A model generated the notes under the pieces. It had not been told where the DNA came from, searched no databases, and saw nothing but the letters and a program-made list of their open reading frames with translations. The position numbers and the translations under genes were made by a program. Below, piece by piece: positions 33,640 to 43,788 of a stretch of 64,000 bases of DNA. The DNA is from Eustoma russellianum (Eukaryota > Streptophyta > Magnoliopsida > Gentianales > Gentianaceae): positions 14,509,658 to 14,573,657 of the forward strand of contig AP025045.1 in the NCBI GenBank assembly GCA_036186865.1. Direction: 5' to 3'. The number at the start of each line of letters is the position of its first letter. The first letter of the stretch is position 1.

Positions 33640-36600
33640 CAAAGAATCTAAAAACTAAATGGTTTTTAGATAGTGGATGTTCAAGGCATATGACAGGCAA
33701 CCCTAAACTATTCACCGAGTTGGAACATATCGAGAATGGAGGAAAGGTGACATTCGGTGACAACAACAAAGGAAAATTTGTTGGAAAAAGAACAATCGGG
33801 GACCCTAACACATTTAAAACACGAAATGTGTTGTTAGTAAGCAATCTTTCTTACAACTTATTAAGCATTTCACAACTTATAGATTCCGGTTATTATGTTT
33901 CTTTTCTCCCTGATTCTTGTGATGTAACAAATGAAAAAGGAGAAAGTATATTAAAAGGAAATAGGGATGCTAATATTTATACACTTACATTATATAACTT
34001 GTTAGATGCTAAGGTTAAGTGTTTCATATCACATGACTTAGATGTGAATTTATGGCATAGAAGACTAGGCCATATAGGAATTTCAACTATTGAGAAATTA
34101 TCTAAGAAGAATTTAATTAGATGCATGCCTAAGTTAGACTTAGATAATTTTCAACTATGTGAAACGTGTATTAAAGGAAAACACATTAAAGAAACGTTAA
34201 AACCGAAACATGAAGTGAGTACTAGTCATGTACTAGAATTGCTTCACGTAGACTTATTTAGTCCAAGTAGGACAAGAGGTCTAGGTGGATACTACTATGT
34301 GTGTGTCATAGTAGATGATTACTCACGATACACATGGACATTGTTCTCAACACACAAAGACGATGCTCCATTAGCAATCGAAACTCTTATCAAGCAACTT
34401 AAAAATCTTTATGAAGAAAATGTTAAAAGAATTAGGAGTGATAGAGGTGGAGAATTTAAAAACAAAGATGTAATCAAGTTTTGTGAATTACATGGAATTA
34501 AACATGAATTCTCACCACCTAGAACACCACAACTCAATGGAGTTGTTGAACGTAAAAATAGAACTATACAAGAAATAGCTAGGACAATGTTGTGTGAAAA
34601 TAAAGTACCAAAATATTTATGAGCTGAAGCTGTTAGTTGTGCATGTAATATAATAAATAGACTTTCCATTAGAAAGAAATTAAATAAAACACCTTATGAA
34701 TTGTTAAATAATAGACAACCTAAGGTAGATTATCTTAGAGTTTTTGGTTGTAAGTGTTTTGTGTTGAACACTAAGGATAATTTAGACAATTTTGATCAAA
34801 AGTCTATTGAATGCATATTTGTTGGTTATTCAACTAATTCAAGAGCATATAGGTGTTATAATCCTGAATCTAGAAAAATAATTGAATCTATACATGTGAA
34901 ATTCAATGAAAATGCATGTTTTGAAGATTGTGATAAAACTCAACATAAACAAGAAAATAATGTTGAAAATATGTTTGATGATGATGACATATTACTTGAG
35001 CTTGTACTTGATCATCTAGAACCCACTCCCCTGAACAAGACATGCATGCACCCTTAGATGAAATGAATGAAGAAACTTTGCAATTGGAAGATAATGCAAT
35101 TAATGATCCAATTATATATGATAATGTTCATATAAATGAAACATTTGAACATGGTGAGGGTGAACCTAGTCAATCTAGGAATTGGTGGCACCCTAAAGAA
35201 TTAATCATTTGGGATCCAAGTGTTGGGGTTAGAACACGTAGGAATATAAGTCAACCTGAAGGACATAGTTTAATCTCACACTTAGAACCTAAGAATGTAA
35301 AGGAAGCCTTAAAAGATATATCTTGGATAGATGCCATGCGTGAGGAATTGAATCAATTTACAAGGTACAACGTGTGGGACTTAGTACCTAAACCTGAAGA
35401 CAAGTCTATAATAGGAACCAAATGGGTCTTTAGGAATAAAATGGATGAACAAAGAAACATCATACGAAATAAGGCTAGGCTAGTCGCACAAGGTTATAAT
35501 CAACAAGAAGGAATAGATTATGAAGAAACCTTTGCACCCGTTGCACGACTAGAAGCAATTAGATTGTTACTTGCTATTGCAAGTCTAAGCAACATTAAAC
35601 TCTTCCAAATGAACGTCAAGAGTGCGTTCTTGAATGGATACATCCAAGGAGAGGTGTTTGTGAAGCAACCCCCTAGATTCGAAGATCCAAAGAATCCTAA
35701 CCATGTATACAAGCTTAAGAAAGCTCTATATGGTTTGAAACAAGCTCCAAGAGCTTGGTATGATAGATTTGCAAACTTTATTATTGCAAATAATTATCAA
35801 AGGGGAATCATAGACAACACATTATTCCTAAGAGGAAAAGATAATGACTTATTAATAGTTCAAATATATGTAGACGATATTATCTTTGTTCAACTAACCC
35901 TACCTTAGTAAAAGACTTCGAATAGTGTATGAAGTCAGAGTTTAAAATGTCAATGGTTGGAGAACTGAACTAATTCTTAGGGCTTCAAATCAAATAAACC
36001 CCTCAAGGAATCCACATTAGCCAACTTAAGTATGTCAATGATATGATTACGAATTTTGTCTGAAGAGTTGAAACCAACACTCAATCCTATGAGCGTTAGC
36101 ACCAAACTAGACAAGGATGAAAATGGTAAACTTTTTGATGACACTCTTTATAGGTCTATGATTGGATCACTGTTACATTTAACCGCATCAAGACTTGACA
36201 TTATGTTTAGTGTGTGTATGTGTGCTAGGTTTCAATCTTGTCTAAAGGTATCTCATTACAATGCAATGAAAAAGATCTTTAGATATCTCAAACACACACG
36301 TCACTTATGACTTTGGTATGACAGAAACGCTAAGTTAGAACTGCATGCTTATAGCGATGCTGATTATGGTGGTTGCAAATTAGATCGAAAATCTACTAGC
36401 AGTACATGTCAACTCATAGGAACCAACTTGATCTCTTGGTTTTCTAAAAAGCAAGCTAGTCTAGCTCTCTCTACCACCGAAGCCGAGTATATAGCCATGA
36501 GTTTATGCACTACCCAAATACTTTGTCTTAAACAACAACTTAGTGATTTTGGCATTAAAATGAATAAGATTCCAATTTTCTGAAATAGCACAAGTGCAAT

Positions 36601-36817
36601 CAATCTTTCTCGGAATCCGGTACTTCATTCTAAGACCAAACACATTGAGGTAAGATACCATTTCCTTCGAGATCATGTTCAAAATGAGGATATAGTTATA
36701 AACCATATAAGAACTGATCATCAAATAGCTGATATCTTCACCAAACCCCTTAATCAAGCCAATTTTGAAAACTTACAAGCTAAGTTAGGTATGATGACTT
36801 ACGATACCATTGAATAG
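33640..36817 (+). pseudogene. A2 pol: protease, integrase, RT, RNase H
   Basis: Protease starts near 33660 ('WFLDSGCSRHMTG'). The 33690-34622 frame carries the rest of protease, gag-pre-integrase ('LWHRRLGHIG', 'CETCIKGKH') and the integrase core with D ('VDDYSRYTW'), D ('SDRGGEF') and E ('VERKNRT'). A TGA falls at 34621, then the integrase C-terminus at 34701-35057 ('CIFVGYSTNSRAYRCY'). RT at 35042-35908 has 'FLNGYIQGEVF' and the intact 'YVDDIIF', then a frame break. RT end at 36056-36310. RNase H to the stop at 36817 ('YSDADYGG', 'EAEYIAM', 'IADIFTKPL'). Only a few lesions separate it from coding capacity. Confidence 0.94.
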
Positions 36818-37159
36818 TTCTATCTTTTGCATGATTTGCAAAATAAAGGGGGAGATAGAATAAGAACATGATTTTAGTTGGTAATTCATGATTTGGATGG
36901 TTGAATAATAAGCTAAGTTTCAATTGGTATAAGTTTTGGAGCATAGATTAAGGGACAGAGTATAATTTGAGGGGGAGCACATGAACACATGAGGATTTGA
37001 GAGTTTGAAAACGATTGGTATAAAATTGATGAAACAATTGGTAAATGGTGAGGTTTTCAACTTGTTTAAAATTGGTAGATTTATGATAAACAATTGGTAA
37101 AGAGTTGTGACATTAAAATCATGTTAGGTTGTTTTGAAAATCATCCAAAAGGGGGAGAA
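36818..37159 (+). promoter_or_regulatory. A2 3' non-coding region with three polypurine tracts
   Basis: Purine runs AAAGGGGGAGA near 36846, GAGGGGGAGCA near 36971, and the LTR-adjacent AAAAGGGGGAGAA at 37147-37159. This is the Sirevirus pattern also seen in B1. There is no extra gene here, in contrast to element F. Confidence 0.8.
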
Positions 37160-37205
37160 TGTTGAGAAATATGTTTGGATAATTTTCAAAGTCATGATTT
37201 TAAGT

Positions 37206-37383
37206 GGTGAATGCATAAAAATATCATACATGGTGTTATATGTGATTAAAAGTTGAAAAAGTTAAGAAAAATGACATCGATCTCTCAGGTTGTTGGTGAA
37301 TGCATAAAAATATCATACATGGTGTTATACGTGATTAAAAGTTGAAAAAGTTAAGAAAAATGACATCGATCTCTTAGGTTGTT
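37206..37383. repeat. 89-bp tandem duplication in the A2 3' LTR
   Basis: 37206-37294 is repeated at 37295-37383 with very few differences. It covers the segment from GGTGAATGCAT to CTCAGGTTGTT just upstream of the palindrome array, and is absent from the 5' LTR and from A1. Confidence 0.93.
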
Positions 37384-37385
37384 GC

Positions 37386-37615
37386 ACTTCGATCGATCGA
37401 TGTACTTCAATCCCTCACATCGATCGATCTATGTAAGGTAGAGAAAGTTCAAGACCTTACTGTGAGACATCAATCTCTAAACCTGAGACACATCGATCGA
37501 TCGATGTATACATCAAACTCTGACTTAGTTCATCGATGTAGGTTAGAGACAAACTCTGAAACATACTGTGAGACATCGATCTCTGAAGATGAGGCACTTC
37601 GATCGATCGATGTCT
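37386..37615. repeat. ATCGATCGAT palindrome array in the A2 3' LTR
   Basis: Same array as in the 5' LTR, with palindromes near 37389, 37420, 37493 and 37600. Several sites have single C to T type losses (for example CATCAATCTC), in keeping with decay of CpG sites. Confidence 0.9.
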
Positions 37616-38762
37616 AGGGCTTTTAGAAATATTTTTTTCTAAAATGTGATAAAGTGGTTGTTTTCATTTATACGTGATTTATACATATTTTATGTGGATA
37701 TTATGTGTTTTTGACGATTATAAATAACTTGTGACTAAAGCGCCTTGGAAGTTTCTAAAACTTACTAAAAAGGGCAAAATTGGTATTTTGAGTTTAGGAA
37801 CATTATATGGTGGAAGTACTTCAAGGACTTATTCTCATCTTATTTATATTGACAAAGGTGTTATTATATTTATTTTTGACCATCTGGGTCATTTTTGGAG
37901 TTTTCTCTCACCTGGGGCATTTTGGTCATTTTACCCCTGAGGGTATTTTTGGTATCTTCACTCAAGGAATCTCTTGAGTATATTATTATCTTCATTCTGA
38001 AGCTTGTGTATGATTATCTTCAAGATTATATGGTGGTTTTATATTATTTTTCTCAAATGATGATATTATCGACGGTAGCTGGATATGTGACGAGTTATGA
38101 TGTCACATTCTATTTCTTTCTTGAAGACTCTCTTCTATATGTTATTAGAGTATATTTATCATCATATTTCAGAGAATTTAAAGGTGGTCAAGGTGTGAAA
38201 ATGATCACAACATACAAGAAGAAATAATGGGAATTTTGGTGTTATTTGTTGACATAATCTTGTCAACTATTGTTTGTTGATTTCTTCTTCAAAAATCTGA
38301 GTTGATATACATATGTGCAACCTCAAAAACGTGATTTTACAGTTGGAGATGATGTGTTATTCATTTTATGGCTTGGTGACAAGTGGACCAACCAAAAAGA
38401 AGCTAGTTGTCAAAAATTGCCAATTAGGAAATGTTTGAATTGGTAGCCAACGGCTACAAGCTAATTTCAGCAGATTTGTTGGTCAAAATGCAGCTCCCAC
38501 ATGCCTATTTGTTTGCAAGGAGTTGAGGGTATCTTGGTGGTATTATCCCTTAGCATTATCTTCATTTTCCAAGTAAAATTCCAAGTCATTTTTGGTGATA
38601 AAATTCGGCCATGCAGAAATTCCAAGGTGGACCAATCATTTTGCTTTATGTTGCCAAGTGTACAAGATGTTTATGTGGCCAACCAATAATGTGAAGACAA
38701 CTAGGACTTGATGATGAAGATGTCGACACATTGGAGTTCTTATCTTCAAGGCTCACTTCACG

Positions 38763-38772
38763 CTATAAATAG
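38763..38772 (+). promoter_or_regulatory. TATA box of the A2 3' LTR
   Basis: CTATAAATAG as in the 5' LTR. The downstream leader is truncated by the LTR deletion. Confidence 0.6.
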
Positions 38773-39512
38773 GAGGCAATGGTGAAGAAGAAGAACACAC
38801 TTTTCTGTTTTCTTGGTGTTCTTGTCTTCTTTACATTTGTTTGTTTTCTGCCCATTTTTCATTACAGTTTTCACACAATTTTTCACATTTTGAAAAAATA
38901 GCTAACCACTTTCAAAATTCATGATTTTTGGTGTAGTTATACTTCAGACTGTTATCTTTCATTTGCAATAAGAATCACTTGATTTGAGCAAGGGAAAGTT
39001 AGTCTTTCAGTCTTTGCAAGATAACTGTTCCAATCTGGCTGCAATCTGACCAGTTTTGAGAAAACATGAATTCTGTTTTACAAAAATTGTTCAAGGTTAG
39101 GGCCTTTTTGAATCTTAAACTAGATATCCTAAGGAGTTTTTTGACATAAAGTTCAACCTTTTTGGTTAAGTATTTAAAGAGAAACACGTTTTCCAATTTC
39201 AGCAACATTCTGTCCAATTCGATCAGATTGACCATCTGAATCTTTTTATTTGCTTAAAGAGCCAAACAATCTTATTTTGTCTAGTTTTTGGACAGTGGCT
39301 TTTTAATCCATTGAAGTTGAGTTCTGGAAATTTTCATAATTTTTAAAGTTGTGTACACTGATTTTTGAATTTTTCAAAAACGGATTCTGAATCTGAGGTG
39401 GTCTCAAATTCTGTTTTCAAAGGGGTTTTAATCAAGGGTAGTAGTGTAATTTCCTCTAACCACTATTCACCCCCTCCTCTAGTGGTGTTCATTGAAGGTG
39501 CACGGTCCAACA

Positions 39513-39837
39513 GTTCTCCTGTCCGTTGTAGAGTTTCCTGCATTATCTCTTCGTGGAGGCCTTTTCTCTGAAAGTTCGACGTTTTCATTAGCAATCAGTA
39601 AATACAAGATACTACTGAAATCTTGGATGCATAAGAATGGGTGGGGTATGAATTAAGAATGTGAAGATTAATTGTTGCACGCGCTCATACACACCCAGCC
39701 CAGATCATACTCAAATTCTATACATTTAATACTTATACCTAAGGATCAAACTTAAGGGGAAATCATATCTTAAATTGCTAAAAGATCATGAACCTAAGTT
39801 TCCGAGATAGATCAAAAGCCTAGTCTCTGATACCACC
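39513..39837 (-). pseudogene. E1 gag start, leader and primer site
   Basis: Gypsy sequence resumes after A2. A possible gag start ATG lies at 39588, with codons running into the A2 insertion. The leader follows up to the primer site at 39825-39837 (TGGTATCAGAG on the minus strand), immediately inside the LTR. The exact gag start is not certain. Confidence 0.65.
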
Positions 39838-40585
39838 TGTAGCACCCTGACCCGAGATTGGACATCGGTACCAGTGCACCCGCAGTAGTCTACTACGAGA
39901 ACTACGAAGCGTCAAAGCGGATCAAGTACACGTCATCCATGACGTAAGATAAATCAGCAGAAACGTCGTAAAATTTAAAACTTCAATAATAACAATATAC
40001 CCTGATGACATATAGCGGAATTAAAACGTGTTTGATGAAATGCCTAACATATCCTCCAATACAAAATGTTAAACATTAAGTCTTTCAACTAAATAGAGAA
40101 TGAACATAGACCTATCCACTTCAGTGGACATCATCCCAATGAGCCCACTCGCCGCCGTCTTCTACAAAGATCATTTCGTACTCTGGATCACCTAAAAAGA
40201 AGATGGAGTACCTACTCTTAGCGAAAACATCGCTAGCAAGTAACCCGTCTGTACATAAATCACCAGTATATAGATCAATGCCCAAAATAAGGTGCTCAGG
40301 TTAGCAAATAACATCTTAATAAAAATTCATCAAAGCCAAATAAGTCACATAAATGTTACACAAATACGGAACAAACATAGCATGTCAAATCTTATGCTTC
40401 GTGTCACATGATGCATGTACTTTTTTAAAACCACACACCGAACTAAACGAAACCCATGCATATGCCTTCTTCTGTAAACATGTCATGCGTCTAATTTCAC
40501 AAAACTTTTCACAGTTCTTCTTATCTTATTCTTCGCCTAGCAGACCTTTATACATTGTGGGTGATCAATCCATAGCAAACAGAAC

Positions 40586-40744
40586 CTTATACCCCGTGCT
40601 GAAAGGTCCACGGCCCCGTAACATAAACTTTATACCCCATGCTGATATGTCCATGGCCCCATAACATAACTTTATACCCTGCTGTTGATTCGCAGGTCAC
40701 GCTTTTATACCCTGCTACTGCATGCGTGACTTTTATACCCTGAG
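40586..40744. repeat. TTTATACCC tandem block in the E1 LTR
   Basis: Five copies of TTATACCC, at about 40588, 40630, 40671, 40704 and 40733. The first two or three units are about 42 bp and include GTCCAYGGCCCC and TAACATAA words; later units shrink. Confidence 0.85.
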
Positions 40745-41099
40745 ATCAACAGCAGCCATAACTTGTCTTTCGAAAACTTTAATCTTCTTTTGTAAACTCA
40801 TGTTCTTTTGCAAAACAAATCTCATGTCGAAATGCAAAGTGTTCATGTCATGATGCAGAATGCCCATGTAACATCATATCAAATGTGCAAACATGCACAT
40901 GCATTTTACATATCAAGTACAAGGTCCTAAACCTCAAACACACCCTGCTCGTACAATTTCATGCCCTTTCGTATTACAAATTCACTTCGAATTCATACTT
41001 AACCTTACTCATTCACACTTAATGCTTACAACTCATGCACACCTCAAAAACACTTGTATTTTATGAGCAATAGAAGAGAATAAAAATATCTCACACACA

Positions 41100-41365
41100 T
41101 GGAGCGCTTAATGTGACAAAAGGGACTTCCAGAATGCTTGGAACGCCTTAAGGAGACGCTTAATGTGACTTAAAGTGCCTATACTCGGCGTTCGAAGTAT
41201 TTTTCAATGTGTTTTGACACATCGAACGCCTACATAAGGTGCCTTTGTGACATGAAGCTCCTTCTGAGGTGTTCGAAGTGTTCTGGAATGCATTGGACAC
41301 ATCGAACACCTACTTTAGGCGCCTAAAGTGACATTGAGCACCTAAAGTGAGTGTTCGAAGTGTTC
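41100..41365. repeat. TTCGAA/GGCG palindromic block in the E1 LTR
   Basis: Alternating words GCGCCTAAAGTGAC, GGCGTTCGAAGT, GAAGTGTTCTGGAA and CACATCGAACGCCTA. The same vocabulary occurs at 6465-6650 in the LTR fragment inside LINE1. Confidence 0.85.
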
Positions 41366-42318
41366 TGACGATTCCCAAAACTGAAAATTCTGCAGTAACT
41401 TCTCCTCATCATTTTCTCCCTTCACTCCTTTCATGTTAAACACCTCAAACTCCATCTTACCACCTAAATCCATCATGCTTAACACACACAACACAGGTTG
41501 ATCCTTAAAACCATAAGCCTGCATCAACCTAAGACTACTACCATTCACATCTCTGGATGTATCATCTTCTAACCCACACTAAATTGCAGCAACACATCAT
41601 CTAAACCTTCAAACCTTCCTCAATTCATCTCAAATCATCTAAGGCAATATTCGTAAAACAAGATGAATTAACACAACACGATATTTACACCACAGTTGAC
41701 ACTTTAAGGGCATGTCTATTAACAACCAAGCACAACATAGATATTCTCAGAATTTGGCCCAAAGAACATGACTTTACTCAACTTACAACAACAAATACAT
41801 ATAGTAGAGCATTTAACATAAGCGCATCAAGATTACCAATGCGTGATCCGAATTTTCTCTTTATAAGAACATAGGGCTTGTTGAACCAAAATTTGCATAA
41901 AACGTATCGAAAGATAGCTTGACTGTGCTTCTAGATAGTCTTACGAGTGTATGGTAGAATGTGGGAATAGATTGGACCTAGGTGGACCGCTCTTTCTTCT
42001 TCTTCTTCATTTCTTCTTCTTTCTCTCTTCTCTTCCTTTCCCCTCTTCTTCTTCCAGTCGTTCCCCCTCTTCTATTTCCTTTTAACCCCTCCTCCCTCTC
42101 TACTGGGAAGTTATACTAAATGTTGTAACTCCCCATCATTTAAGTGGGGAGGGGCATTTTAGGTACATTAGCTTAATTTTCTTAATTTCAGCTTTTGATT
42201 ATTTCTCACCTACAATTCATTTAGCTATGCCTCATTGACATATATAATTAAAATAAAATTGTACTTTTAGTTGCCCTCAATTATTTAACGCCAGACTCGG
42301 GAAAAACGGGGTATGACA

Positions 42319-42922
42319 CTTCTAGTCTCCTCTTCAATTCTTAAGTGTTTCTGAAGTTGTTTAACAGAAAAGGATTCGGTTGAGTGCAGTAATTTCTTCC
42401 TGCAGTCATTCCAACTAGGGGAAAGCTTTGCAACTATCTCTCCTACTTGTAATGCCTCAGAAACTTCCACATCCAACTCTTTGAGTTCGGAAACAATGAC
42501 CTGCAACTCGTGCGCTTGGTCTACGATTGAAAATTTTTCACTTGTCTTAAAATTAAAATATTTCATCACTTGGAATTTGTCTGCTTCTTCTTTCTCGTTG
42601 TTGTACTTGAACTCCAAGGCGTTCCATATCTCCTTTGGTAATGTTGTGGCCATAAACAGATCATAGATACGATCTGACAGGTTGTTGAGGATGTGTCCCA
42701 GCACAGAACTTCATCCTCTTGCCTCTTCTTCCAGGTGGCCTTCACCACCTCATCATCTTCGTCATGAGGGGTTGGCAATTCCTTCAAATTTTTGTCCAAA
42801 CAGTACCCAATCTTCAATGCGGTGAGTAAGAACATCATCTTGTCCTTCCACCGCAGGAAATTGGTGCCATCAAACCTGTCTAGCTTCATGCTCTCTTGAT
42901 TTAGAACCGACTTTGAATCCAT
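42319..42922 (-). pseudogene. C element gag, N-terminal part
   Basis: Starts at 42922 ('MDSKSVLNQESMKL'), only 20 bp inside the LTR. The first frame (42566-42922) has 'RFDGTNFLRWKDKMMFLLTAL', typical of Tnt1-like copia gag. A frameshift near 42700 moves to the 42319-42704 frame ('ILNNLSDRIYDLF', 'LSPSWNDCRKKLLH', 'LRIEEETRS'). It ends at 42318/42319 against the E1 LTR, before the zinc knuckle. Confidence 0.88.
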
Positions 42923-42942
42923 CTTCAAATATTGCTTACGAT

Positions 42943-43098
42943 TGTTAAGAAAATAGATACAACATAGGAGTAGAAGTAGTAGATAGTTGATGGCTTGAGG
43001 CATGTATAAACACTATCTGTAAGGAATATCTGCCCCCACTAGTTGCTGCAGGGTTGTAGACAAATTTTCTTCAAGGATACAACATCCAAATGATCTCT
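42943..43098 (-). repeat. 5' LTR stub of C
   Basis: 156 bp matching 2911-3070 (TGTTAAGAAAATAGATAC against TGTTAACAAAATATATAC). It ends abruptly at about 43098 where gypsy gag begins. The 20 bp between it and gag holds no recognisable Met-tRNA primer site. Confidence 0.88.
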
Positions 43099-43106
43099 TA
43101 TTTTCT

Positions 43107-43443
43107 GTGGTACTTGCAATAATTATAATCCGTTTTTTATTTCCTCCAACCATCTCTCAACCTTATCTGAACCAGGTCCTCCCTCAAATTTCGGGATATG
43201 TGCCCTCTGAAGTTCCACGAAATAGAACCCAATACTCATTTTGAGACTGTCGTGGTGCAGCCTGCGCAGTCACGATAGTCTGACAAAGATGCACCAATGC
43301 ACCGAGAAATGCCTGCATGACATTTCCTGAGACATGTATCTACAGTAATGGAGCATGCCCTGGCGGTGGTGGTACTAGTTCCATGGCTGATGGGGCCTGC
43401 TGTGGGGAAAATAACTAGGCAAGTCTCACAGGTGGCGATGTCA
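43107..43443 (-). pseudogene. E2 gag N-terminus
   Basis: On the minus strand this starts about 43443 ('MTSPPVRLA'), then a Pro/Gln/Ala-rich stretch, 'YWVLFRGTSEGTY', a stop, and 'ERWLEEIKN'. The same order occurs in E3 (51724-52078), so E2 and E3 are one subfamily. At least three stops. Non-functional. Confidence 0.8.
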
Positions 43444-43788
43444 TCCTATCAGAAACAATTATTTGACACGATTCGTTCACATATCATTATAAGTAAAATT
43501 TAATTCGAGTGTTCTATTCGTATTCTGAGGAAAGCAGGCTAAATGTTAAGGCTCCAAATTAACTTTATCCGATAAGTAAGGTCAGGTGATTTTGGTTATT
43601 TACCCTAAACCATTCTAGGGAATCTGTACTAAGGTTGTCGCACTCAGTCTAAAATAATACACTTAGACTCTACGGTATCTGCTTAAGTTTATGATCATAA
43701 CCTAGGTTCTACGACCATAACCTATTACATGTCATCGCTTACTTTTCGCTGCCCGCTGTGGACCTAGAGCCTTGGCTATGATACCACC
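43444..43788 (-). other. E2 leader and primer-binding site
   Basis: Untranslated leader between gag and LTR. 43444-43580 matches E3 52079-52216. The primer-binding site is at 43776-43788. Confidence 0.7.

Larger units (their letters stand above)
28714..39512 (+). mobile_element. Sirevirus-type copia element A2, structurally near complete
   Basis: 10.8 kb on the plus strand, with two LTRs (28714-31303 and 37160-39512), primer site, gag, pol and polypurine tracts. Flanks are CTTCT (28709-28713) and GTTCT (39513-39517), a 5-bp target duplication with one mismatch. It is inserted in gypsy E1 gag. It is the best-preserved A copy, but gag and pol hold several stops and it is not autonomous as it stands. 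LTR differences (a deletion and an 89-bp duplication in the 3' copy, plus scattered substitutions) indicate age. Confidence 0.93.
37160..39512 (+). repeat. 3' LTR of A2
   Basis: 2353 bp from TGTTGAGAAATATG to GGTCCAACA. Compared with the 5' LTR it lacks a stretch of roughly 300 bp after the TATA leader (junction near 38800) and has gained an 89-bp tandem duplication. Confidence 0.93.
26829..42318 (-). mobile_element. Ty3/gypsy element E1 (chromovirus-like), 5' part
   Basis: This minus-strand element has a 5' LTR at 39838-42318, primer site, leader and gag start (39513-39837), then Sirevirus A2 (28714-39512), gag (27661-28713), protease and the first RT residues (26829-27660). The RT wording ('ELRELKKQLQKLLDK', 'SPWGAPVLFVKKKD') and an LTR starting TGTCATACCCCG fit the Tekay/Del chromovirus group. 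The 3' half and 3' LTR are missing at the B1 junction. The right end sits in C gag. Confidence 0.88.
39838..42318 (-). repeat. 5' LTR of gypsy E1
   Basis: 2481 bp. On the minus strand it starts TGTCATACCCCG (42318) and ends GGGTGCTACA (39838), flanked by the Met-type primer site. It contains a TTTATACCC tandem block, a TTCGAA/GGCG palindromic block and a long CT-rich tract (about 41990-42110). Confidence 0.9.
2911..43098 (-). mobile_element. Copia element C (Tnt1/Tork-like), host of block 1
   Basis: This Ty1/copia retrotransposon lies on the minus strand. Its 3' LTR is at 2911-3737, pol is in pieces at 4209-5274 and 9683-11178, gag is at 42319-42922, and a 5' LTR stub is at 42943-43098. I join the left and right parts because the stub matches the inner end of the left LTR closely. 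Both LTRs end in the TGTTA/TAACA inverted repeat, and the gag and gag-pre-integrase styles belong to one copia lineage. LINE1, A1, B1, E1 and A2 lie inside it. The zinc-finger and protease part is missing between 11178 and 42319, lost either to a deletion or to the nested insertions. If this join is wrong, the left and right parts are two relatives. Confidence 0.75.

Noticed and set aside
41990..42110. CT-rich tract as a polypurine tract of another element
   Set aside because: It lies inside the E1 LTR, with no adjacent LTR start.
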